Counted from the stretch's first letter, positions 14,820 to 29,800 are shown. The stretch is 64,000 bases of DNA from Liolophura sinensis (GCF_032854445.1 NC_088299.1:9791608-9855607), one strand, 5' to 3'. The notes: generated by a model from the letters alone, not told the origin. Made by a program: numbers and translations.

Positions 14820-17800
14820 CGTGGAGAGTATGGATACGTGTATAAATATATGAGACATACTGCTGTTGTTTTTTATTCTGATAGTGCATTAGTTATTACT
14901 AAACTGGCCTTAGCTCCTGTTTTTCATGCAGTTGTGATATGCCTTGATTTACCCAGTAAACCACAGTATATAAATAGTTTAATACATATTGTTTAAAATG
15001 CTTTAAAAATGGTGTACCATTCCATTAGATGGAGATTTATATAGTATGATATTCCACTTTTATACTCATTACAGCTGGCTCTCTGTTCTGTGTCAAGAAC
15101 AGATTCAAACCTCTGTCATACTGGATATGGAAGTTACACTTGCCACATGACTGATATGAGAATTATACCTACCATGGGAATTACACCTGCCTTACACCTG
15201 TTATGAGAATTACACATGCCTTACACCTGATTTGAGAATTACACCTGCTATGATAATTACACCTGCTGCATACCTGATTTGAGAATTACACCTGATATGA
15301 GAATTACTCCTGATGTGAGAATTGCACCTGATATGAGAATTACACTTGATGTGAGAATTACACCTGGCTCACACATTCCTGTCATGAGAATTACTCCTGG
15401 CTCACTCATAGTATAAAAGAAGTACACCTAGTTCTCTCCTGGCATGGGAATTGCACCTACCTCTTACCGTTATGTAAGAATTACACCTGGTCCCACCTGA
15501 TATTAGAGTAACATCAGCCTATACATGTACCTGATATGAGAATTACATCTGCTTCTAACCTGATACCAAAATTACACTGGCCTCTAACCTTATACCAGAA
15601 TTACACCGGCCTCATGCCTGTTATCTGAATAACACCTGTCTCACACCTGATGTGAGAATTATGACTGTCTCACCTGACACCATCATTACACCTGCCTCAC
15701 TCCTGATATCAGAATTACACCTGTCTCTCATCTGATATGAGAATTACTCCTGCAGCACACCAGATAGCAGAATTACACCTGTCATGCCCTGATGTGAGAA
15801 TTAGTACTGCCTAACACCTGAAAGCAGAATTACCCCTTCCTCATACTCATAAATATCTTTTCAGATTCATCGACTGGAAAGTAAAGTAAAGAGCCAGGAG
15901 CATGAACTTGGAAGTTGTCGTAAACAGCTGGAGGATAGCAAGTCTGAGGTGAGTGAGTTTGATTGGGGAAGGCTGGACGTCTGGATTTGTGTGTTGAAGA
16001 TGGTTGGTCTCTTAACATACAGCTTTTACTTTAGTACTAGTAGAAAGGATACGTACACGTCCTTGGTTTGTTGGCTGATTCGTTGTTCAACATCGAACCA
16101 GTACTCCAGAAAGGAAATAATTCTTTGTCGTATAGGAAACCTCTGATGAAGTATGTCGACATGCGCACGCATTTACCTCTCAATTCCTTAGGATCATGAC
16201 TATCATTGCATTTTGTGAAGTTTTATTTTCCTTGTTTTTTTGAAAACTTTGTTGAAGAGAACAGTGTTTCTCCCACACTTATCTGCGTTCAAGTAAGTGT
16301 GAAATATTCTCTAATGTGGAGTTAAACCTGAGCCAAGGTTCGAGTAATCTAGATAGTTGTATGAGTGTGTGTGATGAGAACAAAAGTTCGACACTGCTGT
16401 TGACATACGACAGTCTAGAAAGTTGAGAAGCTTTTTTCTTTGTCAGAATTTCATTCTTTGACCATACCATATGAATATATTTGATATATTTTGTAAGACA
16501 ACAGAAAATGTATTATTTTCGTGTTGATAGCATGGTTTGGTGTGTATTTGTTGTTAACTGTTTGGCCTTGTTTGATAGATTGTAAATCTGAGATGTGTTA
16601 CATTCTTCCCAGCTTAGCTTTCAGAAATACAGAACTGTACTCTTCCATTTACCAACTTGGAACTCGGCCCTTACGCATATGCTGTCCTCAACATGTCGAA
16701 GCTATACGCACTAAAAACATGTTTCTGTAATCCCTCAGTAATTCTTACTTCATATCACCAACATGTAGTTATTCGTAAATAATAAAGACCATAAGGTCAC
16801 AATTAACACAAATCTATCTGTTACATCGGCAGCAAGCCAAAGTTCGCTAACTGTTATTTTCAATTTGATTCGGTAGCTCTCGGCATCATCCGGAAAGAGA
16901 TAAACTTGTGGAATGATTTGATTGAAACCAATGAGATGTACACCATCTTGGGGTGATTGACAATTTGCTTAGGAGTCTTTAACTTTAATTTGTTTGTCTT
17001 AATTTTGGGAAGAGCAGCCGAGTCCACCCTGGCAACCGCGTAACATGATTTATGAATGACAGCTTGCAGAGTTCTGATACTGTCTGAGTGGGTGCGTCGT
17101 TTACATTTGTATTATTTTCAATGTTATGGTCTTATTATTTCTGCAGAATGAGGTGATATGAATTCAGAATTTACTTTAAGATCAAGAGACACCTCTTTTT
17201 GTGAAGTACAGCATTGGCAATTTGGAGACAACCCAGGCGACAGAATCGAGTTCCAGTTTAGTGGATGTAACGGTTCATAGTGGTTAATGCAGAAGATAAG
17301 CTGGGAAATGGCCAACCGATCTCAAAGCTAGATGGATTGTTTTTAAATTACATGTATACTTGTTGCTACCATATTTGGTATGTGTGGATTGCAGCCATCT
17401 TGTGTGTTGATTGAAACATCTCTGTCCATGTGTGTCGAATTTCTTCCCTTAGGCCCATCGCTATCAGTCACAGATCAACAAACTGGAAAACGATATTAAG
17501 TTTAAACAAGCCCAACATGCTGACTGTCTAGAGCAGGTATTGACTGTTGCTATGGTAATGGGTTACCTTGGTGATGAGTGGCATGTTTTATGCCAACGGC
17601 CACCAATTGCGTTTCCAGTATAGTCATAGCACCCTGTTCATTGTGCATACATGTAAATGTTGTTTTGTATTTTACACGTGCACTTTGTTAACTCAAGAAA
17701 CTTTGGCAGCTCTAATTATGTAACTCCGCACAAAAGTGTTAAATAACTTCATAGATCTAATATAATACCTCGGTTGTGGTTAAAATATTTGTGTAAATAA

Positions 17801-20800
17801 TCTTGAACCTTATCACTACAGGAAGTTAACATTTCACTTGAGCTTAGCCATGTCAGCTCCAAAGCTTGTAAAAATTCTTCTCGGCATTGCCTGTATATAT
17901 GTGAATGTGAACCCAGCATGCCAAATCGTTGTTGCTTTTTCTAGGCTACAAACAATTGAGCCGCTACATACTGTACATAACATGTTTTGTCATGTATACT
18001 TAGCTAAGCTGTGGTGTAAATCTGCTTCATAAGGTATGCATGGCTTGTTATATATGTATATATTGTACAGGTATATAGAGTTTCCAGGTGCCAGCCATTT
18101 TATGTGTGTGATACAGGTTTGCATTGTGAACCCTAATTTTAAGATATCGCCTATGATCTGCATGCACCTGCTAAGCTTTACATGTAAATGTACTAAAATT
18201 ACTTTGAAAGGGCATACTCACATTTCAGACCTTTGCATTGTACATTGAACAACCTAAAACTGCGCCTGAAAAAGAGCATTTTTAGAGTCGTCAAAGAAAT
18301 GTCTGAAAATATTACTTTTGGTGATGAATCTTACATTTTGCCTGTAGGATATCATCCTACTGTTCGAACAAACCTCAGAACTCCTTTTGTAAGGTCAATG
18401 GAACTCTCAGAATCAGGCAAGACTGGTAACATAACAACAGGCCAACTTTTAGGTTATTTACCATTTATGACTTATTACAATATAAAGACTGGGTAATACA
18501 GGATCCTTTACACATATATGTACAGTTATTGCATCACAACAATTTCTTCATTGAACATTTGTACCCTTTTCTTGAGGAAGATGCAGATATTCACTGACAT
18601 AAAGCAGTAATATTGGTAGAACTTGTCAGAGCCTGTAAGATTCTGAATCAACTACAAGAAGAGGTCCGAACTACTAGTGTTTTATTATATGGCCTTCATT
18701 TACTCAAACCATTTTCTTTTTCTTTTCTTTTTTTGGCCTCTAACTTCTAGACAACTATGAAAGTGCTGCCATTTTATATCAGAATACAGCAAAGGCAAAG
18801 TCCTTTGATTGGTTAAAATTCCTGCAGAGGTCTATATCTTAAAGAAACAAATGCTTTTATCATGCAGGTGTGCTAATCCTGTGACCAGCACACCTGCTGG
18901 ATCCAGTGGATCCAATCATAGGGCAGAATGTATGGAGAGGCGGATATTAAGTTAACACTATAAGTTAAAGAATATCTACATGCATGTGTAGGCTTGGAAG
19001 TACATTATAGTGAATAGGTAAAATAAGGTGTGAAAAGATGACCACAAGAACTGTGGTGTCTATTTTTCTTTTACACCAGCATGTTGTCTGTTTTTTTTTT
19101 TCGCCTACATGTTGTTTTGTTCTTGTAATTGCATGATTTGCAGTCTTATTATTAACCTCTGTACAGCACATGCAGTTTTTCAGCAGCCACACCAAGAATG
19201 ATCTGAATTGGGGAAAAACGGTTCTTAAATATACAGTATAACACCATTCATCCTTCATATAAATCATGCCTTGTATTTAGAATAAGGGAGTTTCAAGTTC
19301 ACACTCTTTCATCACTGAAGGTAAAAAATGTCCTACTGTATCACGTAATGTTAGGCAGCTAATTTTGATTATATTTACTATAACATGGGCGACTGAAAAA
19401 GTTATTTAGAATGAATGAACATTGGAGAAAAGAACGGAACTTAACTTTTTTTCTCATTAAACAAAGCATTGTCACTGATCTATCCAGAAAATGTCGAGAC
19501 AGGTGATCAGCACAATAATGTCAACAAATTCTGTTAAACATTTTTGACAAGTCATATTATACAGAAGGACTGCTTTTACTTTTAGCAACAAAAGAGTTCG
19601 AACCCGAAACTCCCCTATTCTTTGATCTCTTGGCATGTTTATACCCTTTATTTTTAACTGAATACCACAAATGTATTTTGTAAAACGAGTGAAGTTTTAT
19701 CCTAATTTCTCAGCCTTTTTGCATTTGAAAAACCAACTCTCAAGGCAATTCATACACCTTTTCTATTTGATTTTGGAGACACAACTACATTTAATGGGTT
19801 GGCCAGTTGTCATGGTTTCACAAAAGTATAGTTTTATCAGTCTACTCAGAATAATGCTGTCTGAATATGCTTGAATAGACATCTTACAAAGATGCAACAT
19901 GCTTAAAGGCTGAAAAATGGGATTTTACTACGTTGTAACTGTTAAGATTGTGGACCTTGAAACTTCTCTGGTAAATATTAGTCTATATTTGAGTCTATTG
20001 GACAGCATTGTGTAAAACTTTTGTTGTATATTTGACCTCTGTGGCTATTAAATATGAGGTCACGCCATTTTCCATGGAAAAAAATTAAGATGCCTTATAT
20101 ATGTATATTATATGCTGTGTTTCCATATCAAATTGACTGTGGACAATTTGAATTGGCAATTTGACTCGTCATTTTTTTTCTCAGAATCAGAAGCTGAATG
20201 AAAGCTTACAGAAGTTACAGGCCTCCTCCAAAGAGACCAGGGATGCTCTCACTGCTGAGGTAATGCTGGTCACGATTGTACATGTGCTGACAGATTTCGG
20301 TTCTATGAATAAATGAAATGATCAGCTGTTATAGTTCGTTAAATATATATGGAAAATGTAACAAAAGTTGTTATGATATTTATTACTTCTGGGACATGTA
20401 GGGTGTTATGTAATGGATATGTGTAAGACTTTGAGGGAAATAGAGCTCGTTAAATTTTAAGTAGCACAAGAAGATATATAAATATAAAGGCTTTTATAGA
20501 CTCACTGTTTTGACTGCATCGGTCTCACCGATCTGTTGTAATCATGAAATTTGTTGGTTCTAGGTGGCAGAGAGACATGACAGTGCGATGAAGATAAAGA
20601 TGGAGTCACGTGAGCTGGAAGAGAAGTTACGAGAGGCCCTGGCCACCGCTCAGCATCGCGGGGAGGTCATTAAACAGCTGCGGGATGAGGTCAAACAAGC
20701 CAACTCAATGGTGAGACTCTCACACTGTTCTGGAGTTGGTTGCTTTAACACACAAATTTGTGGATTTCCCTTGCTCACCCTGTTTGTTGGGTCTTTGTGA

Positions 20801-23800
20801 GAATAAGTTATCACTGACTCCTATATGGTTGTTTGTTTAGTCAAGGAATTATTGAACTTGTCTTCCAGCAATATGGTGTGCATATATGTATGTCACCAGT
20901 GGGAAAGTTCATAAGTTACACGCCAAAGGCCGGTGGTTTACCACAGAGATAAATACTACCGATATAACATGAAATGCATTTTCTCTGGTTTACTGTTACC
21001 ACCCTGATATTTACATACATTATGGCCAATAAGTAATTATCTGTTCTGCAGACACAGGAAGTACAGACAAAATTGGAGGAGCGAGACAAAGAGGTTCAGG
21101 CATCGTCTTCACGGAGCCAGACTCAAGCAAGGGAGGTAAGCATCACCACTCTTAATACACACAACCATAAGCCGCATGAATTTTCACAAAGGTGTTATTC
21201 ACGGGCTGGAATGTGACTGTGAATCTGGAGTTTGACCTATTTTCACCTCCCTAATTAGAATGGTGTAACAAATGTTACTGAGAAAACATATGAACTTCCA
21301 AAGGCAAGGAAATGTACTAGTTTTTACAGTGTATATAAACTTGTCATGTGACCGGAGCCTCAGTGCTCATGCCCCCAAGTCTCTACTGTGACCAGTGATT
21401 ATGGTGCTGATAAGGAATTCAAAGTCAGTTTAGTATCCTGTCATTATTAGGCTTTGTTTTATTTATTTATTTATTTATTTATTTGATATGTGTTTTACAC
21501 TGCACTCAAGAATGTTTCACTTATACAACGGTGGCCAGCATTATGGTGGGAGGAGACCGGGCAAAGCCCAGGTGGAAACCCATGAATATCCGCAGTGTGG
21601 TGGCAGATCTTCCCATTGACTACTGGAGGTGAAGCCAGCATGAGCTGGACTTGAACTCACAACAACTGCATTGGTGAGAGGCTCCTGTGTCATTGCACCA
21701 TGCTGGCGTGCTCACCACTTCGGCCACTGGGGCCCTCTATCAGGCTTTATGATGGTGTTTTAAAGTGAGCTACAACGCTGTCGGTTTTTGCAAATATTAT
21801 AATCAATAGGCCTCTCCTCCTATTCTGTAAGATTGTGGAAGCTTTCTTTGCGAAAATTATTTATTCTTTACTTCCAATATAAATGTTAATAATTTGCAGT
21901 ACAGTGTTTTATGGAGAATGCTCAGCACAATATCTCTCTGTGTTTTCAGTACGCCATGTTGTTGTTGATGCCCAACATTCATGTTTGCAAAAACAGTTGT
22001 GTGACATTTAAGTATCAAATGAATGAACTATGGCCACTATGATGTCATAACCTTCGATAATCCCAGGGGAACTAGCCATGGTGTTTTGATGAAACATTGT
22101 AGACTTCTGCAGTTAATTTCTGACCAAATATTAGCTACTAATAAGTAATTGCATATATGTCGTCTATGTGCAGAAATATAAAGAAAAATGAAATACTATC
22201 ATCATCATGTATTTACTCTGATAACTTTCAGTTCTGATCAATAACTTTTGTAATTCTTGACTGCTACAATCACAGAAAAATTGGTTATCAGTCATCCTGA
22301 AAATGTGGATAAATGTGGGTGACATGTTAGCTTCATATGTTGTCTAGGTGGACCAGTTGCAAACCCAGATACAAGAGCAGAACTTGACCCTCAGTCAGCA
22401 AGAAACTCTGTACAAGTCGGAACTGTCTGACAAAGAGGAGGAGATTTCCCGTCTCAGGGGTGACATCACCGTGATGAAGGAGAAGCTGGCCCAGAACCAA
22501 GCTCAGGTAAATTCAACTCTTAACCAGATTTGGGGACCTGATTGGCTCAGTGGGCTATAACCTTCAGCAACTATCAGGACTTTGACAGTTGAGGTCGCAT
22601 GTTTATGCTGCAGCATCAAGTCAGGATGTACCTGGTGAAATTTGTTTATTGCAGGCATTGCCCAATCAGTAAACCTGACGCCTGTCCTGTAGACGAAAAA
22701 TTCGAGAGCATAGCATTAAACACGAAGAAGACGAAGTAGTTGTGTAGAGTTATTGGGCTGATCACACACCCTTTTATCCTCTGTGAGGACAAGATGTTAA
22801 ACCCCAAGCACTCTCTCCTCTGTGAGGACACGAGGCTAAACCCCAAGCACTCACTCCTCTGTGAGGACACGACGTTAAACCCCAAGCACTCACTCCTCTG
22901 TGAGGACTCTTTGGTTCACTTGTAACCTAAGTTATACTCCATACATTATCATTTAGGGACTGACTGCTGCAGCCTGTGGAGGACTAGCTAAAAGTAATTT
23001 TTACCCATGAAGATCCAGAAGATCTGCCTGCTGTGTGTTTTGTTGTAGCTTGTCTCTCGTGAGGAGCATATCCAGAGACTACAGGAAGATCTGCCTGTTA
23101 ATCAGAGCACTTAAGTTACCTGCTGTGTGTTTTGTTGTAGCTTGTCTCTCATGAGGAGCATATCCAGAGACTACAGGAAGATCTGTCTGTTAATCAGAGC
23201 ACTTAAGTTACCTGCTGTGTGTTTTGTTGCAGCTTGTCTCTCGTGAGGAGCATATCCAGAGACTACAGAAAGATCTGCCTGTTAATCAGAAAACTTAAGT
23301 TACCTGCTGTGTGTTTTGTTGCAGCTTGTCTCTCATGAGGAGCATATCCAGAGACTACAGGAAGATCTGTCTGTTAATCAGAGTGCTTAAGTTACCTGCT
23401 GTGTGTTTTGTTGTAGCTTGTCTCTCGTGAGGAGCATATCCAGAGGCTACAGGAAGATCTGTCTGTTAATCAGAGCACAATATCACGCCGGGAAAGCCTG
23501 CTAAAGAAGCTAGAGATGGATCTTCATAACTCTGAGATGGAAAGGAAACGTGCCTTGGATGATGTAAGTTGTCTCACAACCTACCAGCTGTATTAGATCA
23601 AATTACTAATTTTCATGATTCTGGGAGATCAGTTGATCTCTCATCAAGGTCCTACTGAAAGGTGAAAGTTTTAGCACCAAAACAAAAATTTTATCATCTT
23701 TATTTACTCGTAAAAAGGCCATTTGTGGGGCAGGTTTTGTTAGCAAACACAGTAAACGAGAGCAGTGCTGACTGTGGTAGTTCTATTTTGTAAACATGTC

Positions 23801-26800
23801 TCAGCATCTTTGTTTACAAAGTCATGAGACATTTTGCGTAAGTGTTAAGTCATTCTGAAGATCAGTATATACACACTTGTTTCATAACTCATATGTCTAA
23901 AGTACTACTTCAGATTTAATTGAGAATTTTTATCTGAAAATTAAAATGCATATTTCAGATAGGATGTGTAGTGTTGCGAACTTTGGAATCTGTTCCCCAG
24001 ATTAAAATTGAAATATTTTTTGAAACCTCAGCAATTTTGGTGGTTGTCTTCTTATCTCCCACTAGTTGTCTCGCCGTGAGATTAGCCTTCAGCAGTTGGA
24101 GTCTGACTTGTCTGCGTCCAAAAAGATGTACCGTGACTCTGTTGAGGAAAATGGGCGCCTTGAAGCCAGAATCCAGGCGTTTGCGCTCAATGCTCAAAGT
24201 GAACAGGATGTACTCAATGATGAGGTAGTATGCCAGAATCCAGGCCCTGTTTCACTTAAGGTTGTCTCTCAAATCAGGTTGCAGATGTCGCGTTAAGCCC
24301 TAATCATTCATTCATTCCAATCAAGTTCTAAATAAGATTGATGACATAAAACTGTTTCACTCATACTGCCTTTACCTTATTAATTGCAGAGGTAAAACTT
24401 ACATTATAATTATGCAACAGATTATACAAGTGAAGTTATATCCTGGGGCCAGTTCCATAAACCCATTTCTGAGAGATGTGAAAATTTTAAATACAATTTT
24501 AAAGCTAATTTTTGGGCTTGGTAAATTAAAATTTTGACCTCCTCAGGAATGTTGTCTTAGGACAGTTAGGCCTACATCAAATTTTCAATACCAGTTCCAC
24601 AAACTAAACATTGTGACGAGGTTTTAAGTTTTGACTTAAATCAAAAATATCTTTGTGGAATTGGCTTCTAGCAGGAAACCCTTGTCCATACCACAGATAC
24701 TTACATGTGTTTAAAGTTCTCCACCATGTTCTCACTGCTGTTTTTCTCTAATTGTGATTTGTCAGGTAAAGAGGAGAGAAGAGGTTATCCAGAGGTTAAA
24801 ATTGGAGCAGATAAACCTTCTGGAAGAGAACAGTCGGCAAGAGGAAAAGGTCAGGGGTCATCTCTATTTGTGTTTGTGTAACTCACTTTAATTTTTTTTT
24901 TTACATCGGCAATGTATTTGGCGATCATTGTGTTTCAGTTTATGGAATTGTGTTTAAATCCGGCCTTGTATATGTCTTTCGCTCTCACTGATTATGGGGT
25001 ACTGCTGACAACAATTGTCAACATCGGACAATACGTTTATTAACACCCCCTTTAACCAATATGGTATGCATGTCACATGGGAAAGTTCTTCAAATACTTG
25101 CCAATAGTCGGTGGTTTTATTAGGTATTCAGTCTGCCTTTGTTTCAGTGAAAAATGTGGGAGTATGGCATTAAACATCAATCAAATCATTCTAACCAAAT
25201 TTATTGTCTTTGCAGTAAATATTCTCATTGTGTATATATTTGACTTATCACGCTGGAAAGTTTTAGGGGGCCCTCGTGGCTCAGTTGGTTAGTGCGCTAG
25301 CGCAGCCAGGAGTCTCTCACCAATGCGGTCACTGTGAGTTCAAGTCCAGCTCATGCTGGCGTCCTATCTGGCCGTATGTGGGAAGGTCTTCCAGCAACCT
25401 GCGGATGGTCGTGGGTTTCCCCCCGGGCTCTGCCCGGATTCCTCCCACCATAATGCTGGCCGTCCGTCATATAAGTGATATATTCTTGAGTACGGCGTAA
25501 AACAATGATCAAATAAATAAATAAATAGAGTTTTATTTCCCAAAATGTGCTACGTCCATTTTGTCGTCTTCTAGAGCATGGAGTTCTTTGTGTAGCGGCC
25601 ACATGGGAGGGTGCGACCTCCTTGGAAGAGTGGTTAGTGTGTTAGCGCAGAACAATGTCTCGAGAACTTTTCACCACTGTGGTCGCTGTGAGTTCAAGTC
25701 CAGCTCGTCCTCTTCCAGTGTATGTGGGAAGGTTTGCCAGCAACATGCAAAGGGTCATTTCGTGGCCCCTGGGCTCTGCCTTGTTTCCTCCCATCATGGT
25801 GCTTTTTACCATTGTATACGTGAAATATCCTTGAATGTAGTGAAATGTGATGAATACAGGCTGAAATGTGTCTTTGTTTGTGTCAGATCTCACAGCTGAA
25901 GAGAGAAATGGAGGATCTGAGGTCCCAGTGTCGCCTGTCTCAGTCAGACGTGAGTAAACTGTGATATAGACCTCTACATATCAGTGAAATCACACAATTT
26001 TCTGCTTCGGACTTTGAAAGGTTTCTTTCCACATATTGCGAGCGGCCGTTAAGTGAAATATTCTTGAGTAAGGCCTAAAACACCAATCAAATAAATAAAT
26101 AAATAAATTCATGCTGGCTTACTTCTGGTATGTCTTTGTTTTGAGTTTGTTAAGACTAAGATATTCTGCTTTGTCCTGCTGTGATACTAACGCATCAAGG
26201 TTTGTCTGTCAACAGCTGGACCAACGCAAGTCCTCCATCCACACCCTGGAGGACCAGTTGGAGGAGGCAAGGGCGCGTAACTCCTCTCACCTTAATGAGA
26301 TCAGTCGTCTGGAGGACAGCATGAGAGGACTGAACATCGAACTGACAACGGTAAACTCCCAGAATGACAGCCTACAGAACAATGTAAGAACATTTCTGTT
26401 GAAGTTCAAGTTTTGACTAAGTATTTAACTTTTTAACGTTTGTTTTATTGTCCGTTACCCGAAACATGTATAATAGTGAAATTGGGCCTAGCTCAGATAT
26501 TTTAAGCACTTGCTTGCTATGATGATCAGGGTCTTGACCAATGAGCTGGCATGTTTAAATCCAGATCTCACAGGCTCACAGGTTTCAACTGAGGGAGTAA
26601 GTCAAAAGGTTTGTCACGTACCTTGTAAGGGTTAGTGGTTTTATTCTCAGTACTCTGGTTTCCTCCACTCATGAATTTGACTGCCGTTAAATAGGTGAAA
26701 GATACTAATCAAATAAATGAATAAATATAATAGTGAAAGCGATTTGTGAAATATTCAGGGAAAGATAATCAGAGTGGAGGGAAGTTTTATTAATGTCTTC

Positions 26801-29800
26801 TGATTTTTTCCAGCTCACCAACAAAGAGGAGATAATTCAGCAGTTGAGGACTGATGTTGACTCTCTACAGAAACAGCAGAAAGATACCCTCAACAAGGTA
26901 TGAAGCATTAAATAGACTGTCATAGAATTTATATATCGCAGCTTGAATATTTCTCATATTAATGAAGCAGCTTTATATATTATAGGCTTAAATATAAATA
27001 TTTGAAGATACATAGAAGACGATGTTTCCTTTAGTCTTTTAAGCGATATTCTCAAAAATATGTGTTCCATTCTTTTTCCTGGAACAAACTTTTTAACCTC
27101 TTTGTCTGCAAAAGACTGTATTCATTGACAGTGTGCACTTTCTATAATTTTATTCCATCAGATGGCTCAGAAGGATGACCAGCTGAGCAAGGTGTCAAGT
27201 GAGCTGACCAGACTTAAATCTAAGCATGCTGAAAAATGCACAGAGGTAAAAAAGAAAAGAAAAAAAAATGACTTGGAATGACTGAATTACTTTGTCCTGA
27301 TACTTTGCATCTGGTGTTGCTCATTGTTTGAACAGTAATACCGAATTCATAGGAATTTTTTCAACTTTTACAAAGCAAAATAATGGGGAACTCATTAAAC
27401 TCCTCCCCACCTGTATCAAGGCGGTCCAAAGCTTGAACTCGTTAGTTCTTTCATTTATGGCGTCACTCTGATTGGCCTATGTGTGCTCATAAAACACTCC
27501 AGGAACAGTAGATCCAGGGTCAATTCTGGGTCAAGTCACACCTAAGACCTTAAAAGAGGAAGTTGTAACTATAAAGGGGATAGTGCAACGACTGGTTGAC
27601 CCATATCAGTATAATGGCTCGGGCTGGGCGGCTTGCTTGCCTTCGATACGGCGTCTCAGTGCAGCAGCAATAGATAAAAGAGCAATGGAAATCCGTTTTG
27701 CAACAAGGAGGCACATCATATGCACACTAAGGATTCCTTCGTCGCCATATGACTGAAGAATTGTTAAGTAAGACGTTAAACCCCAAGCACTCACTCACTC
27801 ACTCATGAAAGACTCAATATAACTAATGTAACAGTGTATCAATTCGGACAGCATGGAACTTCAAAATCTGCCATTCTTCATTCACATTACTGCATTGTAG
27901 GTGACCTGGGCTCTTTTTCCCAAAATTGATGCACTTGTCACTTTCGTGTTACGTGATAGTCTTTATTATTCACAAATAACTACAGGCAGGTGATATGAAC
28001 TTGGAATTATTATACCATAATACAGTTTTGATATGCTGAGGACTTAATTAAGACCAAGTGTCAGGTTAGTGAATGGAAGAGTACAGAGTTGTACTTCTGA
28101 ATGCTAAGCTGGGAAGTATGAAACAAGAGATCTAGTACAAGAAGCACTGTGTGTTTATAAATGCATTCATAGTGGTGTTTGTAAATTGATGGCTGTGATA
28201 ATTTGGATGTATTATTCATCGAACCCTGATCACGCTGATTTCAGGTGGAAAGGCAGGTGGAGTCCATTAAGAGACTACAGGACACCCTGGCTCAATGTCA
28301 CTATGACCTTGATGAGAATAAGAGACGCTCAGAGGAAAATGTAAGCTGTTTAAGAGTTTAGTCGCTGTAACTGTTTTGTGTTTAATCTCAAATGTTATGG
28401 GTTAGTTAAAGCAGCTTTTGAAAAGCAGAAGATAAATTTATGTTCAAACATATTCTCAAATTTATATAGCACAAATCATGTGAGTTCTGAAAAATTGATT
28501 TCCAAAGTTTTATAAAAGTGGGTTCAGGCAACGCTTGCATAAAGTGATTGGAGGCTAAGTTGATTGTAACTACCATGGTGACACGTTACAAGCATATGCT
28601 GCCATGATAATTATAGTCCACTTAGGCTTCGATCACTTTGTGCAAGAGGCCCCAGGGCTGCAATTTCAGACGTTTTAAGGACATTGTATGATGCATACTC
28701 ATTATGTATAGAAACCATTAATCTTACCTTGTCTAGCTGCTACGAAAAGAAGATGGTATCAAGCAGATTCAGGAGGATTTACTGGAATCTCAGTCCCAGT
28801 ACACAGCCTGCTACAATGAGGTGGGTGGGCTGTTTTTAACCATGGATATTCACAGATGCCAAACTGTAACTGTGCCAGGCTTCATATCCACTTCTGTTTT
28901 TTTGTTATTAGAAGGAATTTGAAGTATGTCTTCTTGGATACACATTTGCACAATATTGCTAATCTTATAGTGACCAGAAAACACCATAGCAGTAAATTGT
29001 GTAAAGAAATGTCTATAAGAAGTACACATGAGGTACGGGTTAAAAACCTGCTTTGGACAGGGAATTTATGGATTCTTCCCCTGTATGCAACAACTTCATT
29101 TCCAAGAATTTCATGGTGTTTGATAATACACCAAGTCCCAGTTCTAGAATTCCATTTTTTTTAGTATACACTGTATTTCCCATATTGTTCTGTTTTAAAC
29201 TTGCAGTTACTGAAGTTGGAAGATGAGGTAGAGAAATTGAAAGCAGAGAACTCATGCCTGAGCGAGGCATCCCATCGTTACAACCAGGCAGCCAATCAGC
29301 TACAGGAGCAATACAACCAGATTGAGCTGGATCTCACAATTTCCCAGGAAAAACACCGAACCTGTCAGAAAGAGGTGACAATATCATCAATATCTTGTAT
29401 CGTAGGATTTGGCAATTTATACATGTGTATGAGCCCTAATGGTACAGGTTTTATTCGGAGATGATACTGTAGTTTTTCTTTTTCCACCCACATCACTACC
29501 TCCACCCCAGCCCCAGGGGGAATCTGTTTGTCTGTGTATAACATGCATGTACTTGTGGACATACTTTCTAAAATACTGTTTGAGAGAGAAAACTACTACA
29601 CTCATTCTCCTTATTGCTGACTTAACCTGGTCAAATTTTGAACTTGAAGCGTGTATAAATTATAGGTTTTGTATTTTGGGGTAATTTTACAGTTTAAGAT
29701 TTACCGTAATTTGTCGACCTGTTTTCATATAAACGAGCAACTTTCAGTACAATTTATGCACATTTTTACTTTCATTTTGGAGTCAAAGCTACATTGTTGG

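Larger units (their letters stand above)
13629..15864 (+). other. Intron 11
   Basis: 2.2-kb intron: AT-rich unique sequence, an (AT)n microsatellite at about 14783-14816 and a long degenerate minisatellite from about 15110 to 15840 just before exon 12. Confidence 0.65.

Noticed and set aside
25267-25340. tRNA gene candidate from A- and B-box-like motifs
   Set aside because: The same head recurs in many SINE copies followed by a common body and A-rich tail; no complete cloverleaf is evident.
25351-25893. ORFs on both strands in the SINE pair
   Set aside because: They lie inside SINE family A copies, and similar frames recur in other copies.
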